Source of the DNA: an uncultured Eubacteriales bacterium
GTDB taxonomy: Bacteria > Bacillota > Clostridia > Lachnospirales > Lachnospiraceae
Direction of reading: 5' to 3'
Length of the DNA stretch: 36,247 bases
Assembly (NCBI GenBank): GCA_949292795.1
Contig: CASFBR010000104.1
Location: 1 to 36,247 of the forward strand
Shown one piece after another: positions 8,357 to 17,228 of the stretch. A model generated the notes under the pieces. It searched no databases. It saw only the letters and a list, made by a program, of their open reading frames with translations, and was not told the origin of the DNA. The number at the start of each line of letters is the position of its first letter. The first letter of the stretch is position 1. The position numbers and the translations under genes are program-made.

Positions 8357-11300
8357 TCATGGATGAGCAATGGCTTTGGAGGGGGATGGCAAAGGTTTAG
8401 GGGAATTGCCGGAAAAATCTGTAAGCTTCCGATACAGCTTGACCGCCCCTTCTCTGCTTTTTCCGTATAGGAAGTAGTAGTCGGTCTGGTCGGTTCCGTC
8501 GGCGTACACATAGGTGCCATACATAGAAATGGCACAGCACAGGACGGTGCCCGGCGCTGCTATCCCGATGCCATAGCCCGCATCGGATACAAGCAGCGGC
8601 ATACGCATTTTCATTCCGCCAAAGCTGATATAGCGGGCTTTATGGGCCATACGCTCCAGCGTATCATTAAGAAGCCCCTTGGCATAAATTTTTTCATCAT
8701 TTCTCCAGTTAAAATAGCTCCATGCTTCCGGTGCGCCGCCCGATTTCAGATCGCGGGGATGTGCCGGGTCTTCTGCCAGCAGCAGCTTTCCCTCCGGTGT
8801 GAAAAAGGACAGCGCCCCTGTGGCTGCCGTAAACCGCACGGTTACAGCATCCGTCGCGGCCTCGACGATTGAGCGTCCGGCTCTTACACGCCACTGCGCC
8901 AGAATATCGGGCGACGCTTCCCAAAAGCTTTCTTTAAAAGGTATTTTAAAATCCTTTTTATACTGCACGCGAATAATATCCGCTGCCAGCGGCGTCAGTC
9001 TTAGCACTCCGTTTACACTGGCCACATCCAGATAATGCTTTGTCTTTTTAATCTTTTTCACAGCACTGCTGCCAGAGCCAGAGCTTTGCGCCTTCACAGC
9101 CTCTGTTCCAAAGGGTGAACGCAGCGCACCCGATGCCGGGCAATCGCCAAAGTGATACGGCGACGGGTTTATTGGGCGGTTGTCCCTGTACTTTAAAAGA
9201 GGGACTGTCAGATGTTTGCCAGGCGTGGCCTCCTCTCCGGGCTGCACGATCTGCTGCGGCGCTCCGGCCTTTGACGCCTGCCGCGGCAATTCCGACTCTG
9301 ACGCCTGCCGCCGCAATTCCGCCCCTGCCGCCTGCTGCGGCGCTCCGGGCTGCACAGGTAAATCGTCACGACTTATATTTGCGGTGTCCCCGGAAGTTTC
9401 CGGCAAAATAAGATTGGCATCCCGCTCTGCCGGGAGTGCGATCAAATCTGTAAGGTCGCCCTGGTGAACAATGGCCAGTTCGTGAAGCGCCCTGGTCACA
9501 GCCACATAAAGCTGCCGGACGCTGGCATCATCCGACGGATAGCGGTTTCTGGACGGATGATAAATAACGACACCATCAAATTCCAGCCCCTTCGTGTATG
9601 TCACAGAAAGCACCATGATCCCCTGTGTAAAACCGGCGCTCTCAGGATCGCTGTCCGCCAGCGTCATGGAAGCTCCCAGGCGCCGGCGGACCATAGCGGC
9701 TTCTTCATCATCCCCGCAAATCACCGCCAATGTCTCCCGCCCCTCCTGAAGCCACTGTCTCAGGAGCGCTTCTGTCTCCAAAAGCATCTGTGCTTCACCC
9801 AGGCATTCCCGAATACATACCGGATGTCCATGGCGGCAGACCGGCTCTGCGGGATATATGGCAAAGCTGCCGTGGCGAAGAATTTGCGCGGCAAATTCAG
9901 AAATTTCAATCGTATTGCGATAGCTTTTTTTCAGAATACAAAAGCCGCTTTTCCCATCCGGAAGGAACAGCTTTTTTAAAGGCTCCCAGTCATTAAGGCC
10001 GTAACCGCAATGGATATTTTGCGAAACATCTCCCATAATTGTATAAGTACAGTCCCTAAGACAATAAGCAAGCGCCTCATACGCCATCATCCCAAAATCC
10101 TGCGCTTCATCGATAATCATATGGCTGGTCTCCCGGATGCCATCGGTCTCCTTGATTCTCCTGTACAGATAGGCCAGCGCAGCCAGATCATAAAGGTCAA
10201 AATCATTTTTTTCATAAGTCACTGCGTTTCCTGCGGCTTCTTCATGGCAAAGAAACTGCTCGTAAAGCTCAAAAACAGAGCCCTTCCATACATTCCCTCC
10301 AAAATGGCGTCCATAGCGGCGTAAAAGCTGCTTTTGCAAAGCTTCCGGATAGGTCACATACCTTCCGCTCATTTCATTTTCCAGACGGGATAAAAGTACG
10401 GCATTAAGTCCTGAAATCTTCTCCTGCATGGACATTCCCGGATGATTCTTAATATAGCGGTCAATATCAGCAGTTTCCATCAGCAGGGCTCCGGTTTCCT
10501 CCACATAAACAGATGCCCGGGGAATCCAATTCTGTTCGCAGGTACAGCAAAATGCTTCCAGCGCATGAAACCACTGGCTGCTGCCTTTCATCCATGCTCC
10601 GGAATCTGCCGGATCAAGCGCCCGTATGCGGTACCGCTTATCATCCCAGTCCTCGTAGAGCAGCCGCACAAAAAGCTGCTCCATCGTCATCTGACGCACG
10701 CCGTATACATCCAGATCCGGCAGTGCGCTTGTAATATAGTCAAGCAGTATGCGGTTGCTCCCGATAATGTAAAAATCCTCCGGCCTGAAATCCTCTTCAT
10801 AGTTATATAAAATATAGGAAATGCGGTGCATCGCCACCGTTGTTTTCCCGGAACCGGCGACCCCCTGAACGATCAGATTGAATTTCGGTGACCGGCGGAT
10901 AATATCATTTTGCTCCTGCTGGATCGTCGCGATAATCTCGCCGAGTACAGCGGTTTTATTTCGGGCAAGATATTTTGTCAGCAGCGCATCATTGGCCACC
11001 ACATCCGAGTCAAAATAATCCTTCAGCTGATCATTTTCAATTTCATAGGTGCGCTTCAGCCGCAGCTCCACCTCATAAGTACCTTCGTTTTTTACCGTAT
11101 AGCGGCAGCGGCCCGACGTATTTTCATAATACAGAGAAGCAACCGGCGCCCGCCAGTCGATAACGATCGGTTCTGTCGGGCTTTTAAAAATACCGGCCCG
11201 GCCGATATAATAGCATTCCTCTCCAAAACGCTGCGCGTCTTTAAAATCGATCCGGCCAAAATACGGCTTTTCCCGGGCTTTTTTCCGGCGCATCAGGTCT

Positions 11301-11539
11301 CTTTTGCTCTGATCCATCTGCACCTGGATATTGCGCAGCATCGACAGGCCCTCTTTCTCCTTCGGCCCGTAGGATTCCATCAGTTCATGAAGCTGCCCGG
11401 AAAGCGTTTCCGTCTCAGCCTCTGCCTGTTTGAGGCGTTCCTTCGCCACACTGATGATCAGCTTAAGCTGTGCTTCCTCCTCAGCCCGGCTTTTCCCCGG
11501 AACCGGCCGGGGCTGTATATCTGTTATCTGTTTTTTCAT
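8357..11539 (-). CDS. helD: HelD-type UvrD-like helicase fused to a GH31 N-terminal (non-catalytic) domain
   Basis: A 1060-residue protein. Residues 1-~720 are a HelD-type superfamily-1 motor that releases stalled RNA polymerase: an N-terminal coiled coil (about 20-90), YFGRIDF, Walker A GVAGSGKTT (226-233), MIIDEAQDF, TYTKGLEFDGVVIY, and YVAVTRALHEL. Residues ~720-835 are a low-complexity Q/A/R/P/S linker with a 27-bp DNA repeat. Residues ~835-1060 resemble the N-terminal beta-sandwich of GH31 alpha-glucosidases/xylosidases: RLTPLAADIIRVQY, EASPDILAQWRV, NDEKIYAKGLL, MPLLVSDAGYGI, GTDQTDYYFLYG, and LYRKLT. The protein ends where the GH31 (beta/alpha)8 catalytic barrel would begin, so no glycosidase activity is expected. 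RBS GGAGG lies 4 nt before ATG 11539. A ~750-residue HelD would normally end near 720. One continuous frame, so this is not an assembly break. Confidence 0.85.
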   Translation of the reverse strand: MKKQITDIQPRPVPGKSRAEEEAQLKLIISVAKERLKQAEAETETLSGQLHELMESYGPKEKEGLSMLRNIQVQMDQSKRDLMRRKKAREKPYFGRIDFKDAQRFGEECYYIGRAGIFKSPTEPIVIDWRAPVASLYYENTSGRCRYTVKNEGTYEVELRLKRTYEIENDQLKDYFDSDVVANDALLTKYLARNKTAVLGEIIATIQQEQNDIIRRSPKFNLIVQGVAGSGKTTVAMHRISYILYNYEEDFRPEDFYIIGSNRILLDYITSALPDLDVYGVRQMTMEQLFVRLLYEDWDDKRYRIRALDPADSGAWMKGSSQWFHALEAFCCTCEQNWIPRASVYVEETGALLMETADIDRYIKNHPGMSMQEKISGLNAVLLSRLENEMSGRYVTYPEALQKQLLRRYGRHFGGNVWKGSVFELYEQFLCHEEAAGNAVTYEKNDFDLYDLAALAYLYRRIKETDGIRETSHMIIDEAQDFGMMAYEALAYCLRDCTYTIMGDVSQNIHCGYGLNDWEPLKKLFLPDGKSGFCILKKSYRNTIEISEFAAQILRHGSFAIYPAEPVCRHGHPVCIRECLGEAQMLLETEALLRQWLQEGRETLAVICGDDEEAAMVRRRLGASMTLADSDPESAGFTQGIMVLSVTYTKGLEFDGVVIYHPSRNRYPSDDASVRQLYVAVTRALHELAIVHQGDLTDLIALPAERDANLILPETSGDTANISRDDLPVQPGAPQQAAGAELRRQASESELPRQASKAGAPQQIVQPGEEATPGKHLTVPLLKYRDNRPINPSPYHFGDCPASGALRSPFGTEAVKAQSSGSGSSAVKKIKKTKHYLDVASVNGVLRLTPLAADIIRVQYKKDFKIPFKESFWEASPDILAQWRVRAGRSIVEAATDAVTVRFTAATGALSFFTPEGKLLLAEDPAHPRDLKSGGAPEAWSYFNWRNDEKIYAKGLLNDTLERMAHKARYISFGGMKMRMPLLVSDAGYGIGIAAPGTVLCCAISMYGTYVYADGTDQTDYYFLYGKSREGAVKLYRKLTDFSGNSPKPLPSPSKAIAHP

Positions 11540-11604
11540 AAGCCCTCCATTTCACAGGCATCTGCCAACTCCTGATTCACATTTCATAAGCCTCTCTGAA
11601 ACAT

Positions 11605-11680
11605 AAAAAAGCCCGACAGTAAAAACATATACTATCAGGTCTTTCCAGACAGTAAAAATATATACTATCAGGTCTTTCCA
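11605..11680 (-). terminator. Duplicated terminator hairpin upstream of helD
   Basis: A 33-bp unit (GACAGTAAAAA... ) occurs at 11615 and 11648. On the minus strand the proximal copy folds as an 8-bp stem (11632-11639 with 11612-11619, two G-U pairs) followed at once by six T residues (11605-11610), an intrinsic terminator. The distal copy has the same stem but no T-run. The terminator ends 66 nt before the helD ATG, with no clear promoter in between, so helD must be read through it or have a weak internal start. Confidence 0.6.
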
Positions 11681-11689
11681 GAACAAAGA

Positions 11690-11816
11690 GTTCCGTCTGC
11701 GGAACTTAAGCGCCAAGCGCGGTCGCTTCAGCGACAATTTTCTTATCGCGCGCATGCGCATCTTAAGCGAAGCTTTATTATTGCATAGGAACGCAGTTTC
11801 CTATGCAATAATAAAG
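11690..11816. repeat. Dispersed palindromic element, copy 1
   Basis: A ~125-bp intergenic element: AGTTCCG(T)..CGGAACTT hairpin, a CGC-rich module ending CGCGCATGCGCATC, then a perfect 19-bp stem (11773-11791 with 11798-11816) containing TTATTGCATAGGAA. A closely related element stands at 20846-20973 and partial ones at 24739-24848 and 35160-35353, same orientation. Confidence 0.8.
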
Positions 11817-11842
11817 CCCGTAAACGCAAACATTTACGGGCT
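11806..11842 (-). terminator. Intrinsic terminator of tRNA-Asn
   Basis: A 10-bp stem (AGCCCGTAAA at 11815-11824 with 11833-11842) lies 11 nt downstream of the tRNA 3' end on the minus strand, followed by a T-rich tract (TTATTATT). Confidence 0.6.
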
Positions 11843-11852
11843 CATTTTTGGA

Positions 11853-11925
11853 CTCCCCCTGCCGGGCTCGAACCAGCGACACTTCGGTTAACAGCCGAAT
11901 GCTCTACCGACTGAGCTAAGGAGGA
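11853..11925 (-). tRNA. tRNA-Asn (GTT)
   Basis: 73 nt on the minus strand, no encoded CCA. Acceptor TCCTCCT pairs with AGGGGGA (one G-U), discriminator G; D-arm AGCTCAGTCGGTAGAGC; anticodon loop CTGTTAA reads GTT; T-arm ends GGTTCGAGCCCGG. All arms fold normally. Confidence 0.95.
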
Positions 11926-11976
11926 ATATGGTTATATCTTATGCCTTTTTAAAACATTTGTCAAGAAATTTTTCCC

Positions 11977-12183
11977 TTACCAGAAAATCAGCATCAGAGC
12001 AACAATGATGCCAAGCCCTGCCAGAAAGGCCAGAGCGATCAAAAGAGCACTGGACAGGGCGCCTAAAATAACCCAGCGGCGTTCCTTAGGGCTCAAATCT
12101 GTATTGGGAATCATCTGGCGTCCGGACTCCGGCGGGCATTCCCCTTCATCATGAATCCATACATCCTCATCTTTTTTTCGCAT
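11977..12183 (-). CDS. Small membrane protein (68 aa), unknown
   Basis: A 68-residue protein with a hydrophilic acidic N-terminal half (MRKKDEDVWIHDEGE) and a long hydrophobic C-terminal run from residue 37 (WVILGALSSALLIALAF...), enough for one or two membrane helices. The start at 12183 is chosen for AAGGAGG 5 nt upstream; longer in-frame readings up to 12294 include repeat and hairpin DNA and are unlikely. It sits between the peptide importer and tRNA-Asn. No family recognised. Confidence 0.6.
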   Translation of the reverse strand: MRKKDEDVWIHDEGECPPESGRQMIPNTDLSPKERRWVILGALSSALLIALAFLAGLGIIVALMLIFW

Positions 12184-12218
12184 CCTGGCCTCCTTACATG
12201 CGGTCATAAAACTGCCCT

Positions 12219-12258
12219 TTGGGGCATGGCCTGCCAGCGCAGCCTGGCCATGCCCCAA
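12219..12258. terminator. Strong hairpin between oppF and the small membrane gene
   Basis: A perfect 13-bp inverted repeat, TTGGGGCATGGCC (12219-12231) with its complement at 12246-12258. Probably a processing or termination point of the importer operon; no clean T-run follows on the minus strand. Confidence 0.5.
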
Positions 12259-12308
12259 ATATTCCGGCAGTCTGACAGCATCAAAGCATGACAATAAATG
12301 ACAGCCTG

Positions 12309-12450
12309 CATAAAATGGCCGCTTAACATATTAAAGCAAGTGACCGCTTACAGTAAATGGCTCCTTAACATATTAAAGCAAGTGACTGCTTACAGTAAAT
12401 GGCCCCTTACATATTAAGGCAAGTACCCTCTTACAGTAATGATATTTTAC
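12309..12450. repeat. Tandem repeat after oppF, ~42-bp unit, three clear copies
   Basis: AACATATTAAAGCAAGTGAC begins at 12325 and 12367, with a third diverged copy at about 12408. Degenerate copies continue on both sides; the one at 12430-12460 overlaps the last codons and stop of oppF. Confidence 0.85.
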
Positions 12451-13466
12451 AATAAGTGGCATCTTACAAAATGTCCGGGCTCGATTTCCTTTTGTTCCGG
12501 AACCTCCGTTTTGCACCGCTCCATGCAATACTGGCAGCGGGTATGGAACTTGCATCCTGACGGCGGATTTGCCGGGGACGGGATGGAGCCCTGGAGCACA
12601 ATACGGCTCATCTTGGCTTTCGGGTCCGGGATCGGGATTGCCGAAAACAGCGCTTTTGTATAAGGATGCACAGGATTTTTGAAAATATCCTCCGTCGCAC
12701 CGTATTCCACAAGATTCCCGAGATACATAACGCCGACAGTGTCTGAAATATGTTCCACAACGGAAAGATCGTGGGAAATAAACAGATAGGTCAGCTTATA
12801 TTTTTCCTGGAGGTCTTTTAACAGGTTAATGATCTGCGCCTGAATCGACACATCCAGTGCGGACACAGGCTCGTCGCAGACAACGAACTCCGGATTCAGT
12901 GCCAGTGCTCTGGCAATGCAGATACGCTGGCGCTGACCGCCGGAAAATTCGTGGGGATAGCGGTCTTTGTGGAACGGCTGGAGACCACAGTTGTCCATCA
13001 CCTGATCGATATAATCATTAAACTCAGCCTTTGGCACAAGGTGATGCTCCCGAACAGCCTCGCCGATGATCTCGCCAACCGGCAGACGGGGAGAAAGGCT
13101 GGAAAACGGGTCCTGGAAAATGATCTGCATTTTTGTACGCAGATCGCGAAGCTTATCCTTCGGGATGTCATACACTTCCTGACCGTTAAAAAGTACCTGG
13201 CCGCCGGTTTTTTCTCCGGAAAGACGCAGAATCGTCCGTCCGGTCGTTGTCTTTCCGCAGCCGGATTCACCGACAAGTCCCATCGTTGTTCCCCGCTTCA
13301 GATTGAAGGTTACGCCGTCCACGGCCTTAACCTGGCCAACCACACGGGATACCATCCCGCCCTTGATCGGGAAATATTTTTTTAAGTCATTGACCATTAA
13401 AATATATTGGGGGTCATAGGTTACCGGTGTAAAATCCGCATCGTTCATTTCTTTTGTATGAGCCAT
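12447..13466 (-). CDS. oppF: Oligopeptide/dipeptide ABC transporter ATP-binding protein (OppF type)
   Basis: A 339-residue ATPase of the peptide/nickel importer group. Seen: Walker [14 protein letters not shown]-loop region IFQDPFSSLSPR, signature FSGGQRQR, Walker B FVVCDEPVSALD, H-loop LFISHDLSVV, then the C-terminal oligopeptide-transporter extension with the Cys cluster CKFHTRCQYCMERC that in this group can hold an iron-sulfur cluster. Its ATG overlaps the oppD stop (TGATG), so the two halves of the ATPase heterodimer are coupled. It pairs with OppD to drive OppB/OppC. Confidence 0.93.
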   Translation of the reverse strand: MAHTKEMNDADFTPVTYDPQYILMVNDLKKYFPIKGGMVSRVVGQVKAVDGVTFNLKRGTTMGLVGESGCGKTTTGRTILRLSGEKTGGQVLFNGQEVYDIPKDKLRDLRTKMQIIFQDPFSSLSPRLPVGEIIGEAVREHHLVPKAEFNDYIDQVMDNCGLQPFHKDRYPHEFSGGQRQRICIARALALNPEFVVCDEPVSALDVSIQAQIINLLKDLQEKYKLTYLFISHDLSVVEHISDTVGVMYLGNLVEYGATEDIFKNPVHPYTKALFSAIPIPDPKAKMSRIVLQGSIPSPANPPSGCKFHTRCQYCMERCKTEVPEQKEIEPGHFVRCHLL

Positions 13467-14638
13467 CAGTTCTCCCCCTTTCCGGATGCCGGTGAAGCCC
13501 CGGCATTTTTATAATATCTGTAACAGCTCACCTTATGGGTCGGTGAAAGGCTGATCTCATCCGGATACTTTCCGCTGCATGCCTCAACGCACATTTCGCA
13601 GCGGTCTTTAAAATAACAGTAATCGGGCATATTGACCGGATTGGGCACTTTTCCTGGAATCGAATAAAGCTTATCCACCGGCTTGCCGACCACGGGCTTT
13701 GAAGCCATCAGTCCGATCGTGTACGGATGGGAGGGATGTTCAAAAATCTCCTCCGCAGTCCCTTTTTCTACAACACGCCCGGCATACATAACGACAACCT
13801 CATCGGCCATCTCCGCGATCACGCCCAGGTCATGGGTAATGAGCATGATGGAAGAATTAATGCGGTCTTTCAGGTTTCGGAGCAGATCAAGAATCTGGGC
13901 CTGGATCGTCACGTCCAGCGCTGTGGTCGGCTCATCGGCAATGATCAGCTTCGGATTACATGCCAGAGCCATGGCGATCATAACGCGCTGGCGCATACCG
14001 CCGGACAGCTCGTGCGGGAACATTTTATAAACGCCGGCACTGTTGGCAATGCCGACCATATCTAACAGCTCGATCGTACGCGCCTTAATCTGTTCCTTGC
14101 TCTTTCCGGCGCCGTCATGCAGGGCGATCACCTCATCGACCTGCTGTCCGATACGGAATACCGGGTTTAAGGAGGTCATGGGCTCCTGAAAGATCATGGA
14201 AATATAGTTGCCTCTAAGCGACTGCATCACCTTGTCCGGCGTTTTTGCGACATCATAGGCTTTATCCCCGAGATTCAGACGAATCGCCCCGTCTACAATC
14301 TGGCCCTGGGGTCTTTGGATCAGCTGCATCAGCGAAAGGCTGGTCACAGACTTGCCGCAGCCGGACTCGCCTACGACGCCGACCGTCTTTCCGATGGGCA
14401 CATCAAAGGTTACGCCATCCACACTTTTGACCACACCGGAGTCTGTATAGAAATAGGTATGGAGGTTATCAAACTCTACGGCATTTTTCGGATCACGCAT
14501 CGTCGTCATATACTCCGACTCCGGGATATGCTTACGCTTGCGCTTTTTCTCCAGGGCATTGGTGATCCTGCGGTTTTCTTTGGAAATCCTGCGGGCCTCT
14601 TTACCTGAAAGATAGCCTTCATTTTTTTTCTTAGCCAT
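13466..14638 (-). CDS. oppD: Oligopeptide/dipeptide ABC transporter ATP-binding protein (OppD type)
   Basis: A 390-residue ATPase. A basic, N-terminal extension of ~50 residues (KKRKRK) precedes the ABC domain: [11 protein letters not shown] (Walker A), [12 protein letters not shown] (Q-loop), LSGGMRQR (signature), [12 protein letters not shown] (Walker B), LITHDLGV (H-loop), and the C-terminal Cys motif [14 protein letters not shown]. OppD proteins are usually 320-350 residues; the extra length is the N-terminal extension. It starts 12 bp after oppC. Partner of OppF. Confidence 0.93.
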   Translation of the reverse strand: MAKKKNEGYLSGKEARRISKENRRITNALEKKRKRKHIPESEYMTTMRDPKNAVEFDNLHTYFYTDSGVVKSVDGVTFDVPIGKTVGVVGESGCGKSVTSLSLMQLIQRPQGQIVDGAIRLNLGDKAYDVAKTPDKVMQSLRGNYISMIFQEPMTSLNPVFRIGQQVDEVIALHDGAGKSKEQIKARTIELLDMVGIANSAGVYKMFPHELSGGMRQRVMIAMALACNPKLIIADEPTTALDVTIQAQILDLLRNLKDRINSSIMLITHDLGVIAEMADEVVVMYAGRVVEKGTAEEIFEHPSHPYTIGLMASKPVVGKPVDKLYSIPGKVPNPVNMPDYCYFKDRCEMCVEACSGKYPDEISLSPTHKVSCYRYYKNAGASPASGKGEN

Positions 14639-14650
14639 CCTTTTTCCTCC

Positions 14651-16198
14651 TTACCGTTTCATTTTCGGGTCAAATGCATCTCGCAGGCCATCGCCGACAA
14701 AGTTAAAGCCCAGTACTGTGATAAGCAGGCAAATACCTGCCGGAATCCAGATAAACCAGTAATTCGTCATAACGTATGCATTATTGACATCATTAATAAT
14801 ATTTCCCCAGGAAGCAAACGGGAATTTTACGCCCATTCCGAGGAAGGACAGCGTTGCTTCGGTGATGATCGTAGAGCCAAGGCTCATTGTACATGTAACG
14901 ATCAACTGAGGAATGACATTCGGGATCAGATGCTTGAAGATTCTCCGGCTGGCACGGATGCCGCAGGCTTCCGCAGCGGTCATAAACTCCTGCTCTCTTA
15001 AAGAAAGTATCTGGCCTCTGACAAGACGGGCGATGGACGGCCAGCTTAAAAAGCCCAGCACGAGCATCAGATAAAGCATACGGATCATCGGATCGATCTG
15101 AAGCGCATCCATGGCCGCACCGAGGATCAGCATCAGCGGCAGCGACGGTATACAGTAGAAAATATCAACGATACGCATAATCAGGTTATCGACCCAGCGT
15201 CCGAAATAACCGGCAATGCCTCCGAGGATAACGCCCAGCACAGCGGCAATGATCACGACGATAAATCCGATTACAAGCGAAATACGTCCGCCGTACATCA
15301 GACGGGTAAGCATATCCATACCATTTGTATCGGTTCCAAGCCAGTGGCTCTTTGACGGCGCAGCGTAACGGTCATACACATACGTTTCCGTGGACTGGCT
15401 CACAGACCATGTCTTTTTGGACGGGTCGTAAGTAATCTTATAATCAACCGGCTCACCATTGGCATCGGTCACCGTCACGCTCTCCTGATCTTCCTCAATG
15501 GCCATGGCAATCTGCTCACGCACCTCGCGGGAAATCACAGCGCCGTTTTCCACCGGAGATACGACAAGACGGCTGATGTAGGCAACGGTCGTTCCGTTGG
15601 CAGCGATATTGCCTTCCTCATCCAGCGTATAGTCGGTGCCGTCGGCAGAAAAAGAGGTTTCGCCGGCGCCATAGGCCTTAAGAGCAGCCAGACGGGTGTT
15701 AAATGAAAGTGTCTGTCCGTCCTCCACATTGATAATGTCTTTTGAGGCAAGGGCCAGCACGGTGCCGCCTGTGGAAATCGTATACAGCTCATCGCCTTCC
15801 TGGGTAATATCATAGGTCACATCCTTATTTTCAAAGGATGGATCACCCTTGCCCTGGGCGAGCAGAAACTTTGCCTCAAGGATGGAGCTAAATTCCTGAC
15901 CGTCCGCCTCTGTGTAGCGGAAATCTTCATTTTCAACAACGCCGGCATAGTCCTTTTGCATGTTGGTATAGGTGTAAAACTGCTCATCCTGTCCGTAAGG
16001 ACTAAGCAGTCCTCCGACAAATGAAAAAATAAACATCACGACCAGCATAGTCAGTCCAAGCACGGCCAGACGGTTTCTGAAAAAGCGGCGTGCGACAAGC
16101 GCACCCGGAGACAGCACCTTTACACGGCGGTCATCATTTAACGAATAGGCATTGTCCGCGGAGTTTTTATCTTTATCGTTCTTCATAGGATCACTCAT
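14651..16198 (-). CDS. oppC: Peptide ABC transporter permease (OppC type) with a ~200-residue extracytoplasmic insert
   Basis: A 515-residue permease, where OppC is typically about 300. After the N-terminal helix (LTMLVVMFIFSFVGG) comes a large hydrophilic, Asp/Glu-rich insert, about residues 70-280, before the usual SHWLGTDTNGMDMLTRLMYGGR region and the five-helix permease domain with the EAA loop (AAEACGIRASRRIFKHLIPNV). The insert faces outside and could contact the substrate-binding protein or peptides (inference). Start 16198 is chosen for AGGAG 8 nt upstream; longer readings to 16294 overlap oppB. Gap to oppB 16 bp. Confidence 0.9.
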   Translation of the reverse strand: MSDPMKNDKDKNSADNAYSLNDDRRVKVLSPGALVARRFFRNRLAVLGLTMLVVMFIFSFVGGLLSPYGQDEQFYTYTNMQKDYAGVVENEDFRYTEADGQEFSSILEAKFLLAQGKGDPSFENKDVTYDITQEGDELYTISTGGTVLALASKDIINVEDGQTLSFNTRLAALKAYGAGETSFSADGTDYTLDEEGNIAANGTTVAYISRLVVSPVENGAVISREVREQIAMAIEEDQESVTVTDANGEPVDYKITYDPSKKTWSVSQSTETYVYDRYAAPSKSHWLGTDTNGMDMLTRLMYGGRISLVIGFIVVIIAAVLGVILGGIAGYFGRWVDNLIMRIVDIFYCIPSLPLMLILGAAMDALQIDPMIRMLYLMLVLGFLSWPSIARLVRGQILSLREQEFMTAAEACGIRASRRIFKHLIPNVIPQLIVTCTMSLGSTIITEATLSFLGMGVKFPFASWGNIINDVNNAYVMTNYWFIWIPAGICLLITVLGFNFVGDGLRDAFDPKMKR

Positions 16199-16214
16199 AA
16201 CAATCGCTCCTTTC

Positions 16215-17201
16215 TCAGGCAATGCGCACGCGGGGGTCAACGACCGCATACAAAATATCGGACAACAGGTTGCTTGCCAGTGTAAGAATGGCAATAAAGG
16301 TTAAATAAAACATTGAAAATGGAATGTCACCGATGATCATCGCCTGGTAAGAGGTCCAGCCGATTCCGGGAATCGAAAACAATGTCTCGGTGATCAGAGC
16401 GCCGGAAAACAGGCCCGGCAGGGAACCGCCGATAATAGTCACCAGCGGGATCAGCGTATTTCTGAACGCATGGTGATAGATGACCCGGTGCTCGCTTAAG
16501 CCTTTGGCGCGGGCTGTACGGATGTAATCCGCATTAAGCACCTCGAGCATATTTGTACGGGTATAACGCATCAGGGAACCGACAGACACAATAACGATCG
16601 TTGCAATCGGCAGTACGAGATGATTGCCCATGTCAAGGAACTTGCCAAAGGCATCCAACTGCGCGTAATCACGTCCTACAAGACCGTACAGGTCAAACCA
16701 TCCCAGATGGACAGAAAAGATGAGCTTTAATATGGTCGCAAAGAAAAACGTCGGCAGCGAAATACCGATGAGCGCGCCGGCAGTAATGCCGTAGTCCAGA
16801 CGGGAATACTGCTTTGTCGCAGCGATAATTCCAAGAGGAACGGCGATAATGATCTGTAAAACAAAGGCAATACCGCCCATAACGACGGACACGCCGATCA
16901 CTTCTTTAAACTTATCGATCACGGGCACCGCATATTTCCAGCTATCGCCGAAATTGCCCTGAATCGCTCCGGACAGCCATGTGAAAAATCCCGGGATCAA
17001 CGATTTATCCATACCATAGGTCGCATTAAGCTGGGCCAGCCACTCGTCATAGGATTTGGCCCCGGCGCCCTGGGACAGGGTCATGGCCTGCGTTTCCACA
17101 AAGGAACCCGGCAGACTGCGCATGAGCGCATACAGGATAAATGTCACACAAAACAAAATACCGATGGACATCAGTATTCGTTTAAATATATATTTTTTCA
17201 T
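16215..17201 (-). CDS. oppB: Peptide ABC transporter permease (OppB/DppB type)
   Basis: A 328-residue permease of normal family length with six membrane helices. The first helix (RILMSIGILFCVTFILYALM) is followed by the large periplasmic-side loop typical of DppB and then the BPD_transp_1 core; the EAA loop is seen as RTARAKGLSEHRVIYHHAFRNTLIP. Likely forms a heterodimer with OppC in the membrane. It follows oppA across a 140-bp gap filled by two hairpins. Confidence 0.93.
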   Translation of the reverse strand: MKKYIFKRILMSIGILFCVTFILYALMRSLPGSFVETQAMTLSQGAGAKSYDEWLAQLNATYGMDKSLIPGFFTWLSGAIQGNFGDSWKYAVPVIDKFKEVIGVSVVMGGIAFVLQIIIAVPLGIIAATKQYSRLDYGITAGALIGISLPTFFFATILKLIFSVHLGWFDLYGLVGRDYAQLDAFGKFLDMGNHLVLPIATIVIVSVGSLMRYTRTNMLEVLNADYIRTARAKGLSEHRVIYHHAFRNTLIPLVTIIGGSLPGLFSGALITETLFSIPGIGWTSYQAMIIGDIPFSMFYLTFIAILTLASNLLSDILYAVVDPRVRIA

Positions 17202-17228
17202 GGAAATCTCTCCATTCTTTTGCGTGGC

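Noticed and set aside
8357-9037. Explaining the HelD C-terminal part as an assembly or frameshift artefact
   Set aside because: The frame is continuous through the linker to a stop next to a palindrome; no stop or shift is needed to join the parts, though raw reads were not seen.
11552-11761. 69-codon minus-strand frame over the hairpin repeats upstream of helD
   Set aside because: It is made from the 33-bp duplicated terminator unit and the palindromic element, with no ribosome binding site.
12184-12294. Longer 105-residue reading of the small membrane gene
   Set aside because: The extra part crosses the 13-bp hairpin and lacks a ribosome binding site; the 68-residue form has AAGGAGG.
16199-16294. 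32-codon N-terminal extension of OppC up to ATG 16294
   Set aside because: It overlaps oppB codons, has no ribosome binding site, and the internal start at 16198 has AGGAG at the right distance.
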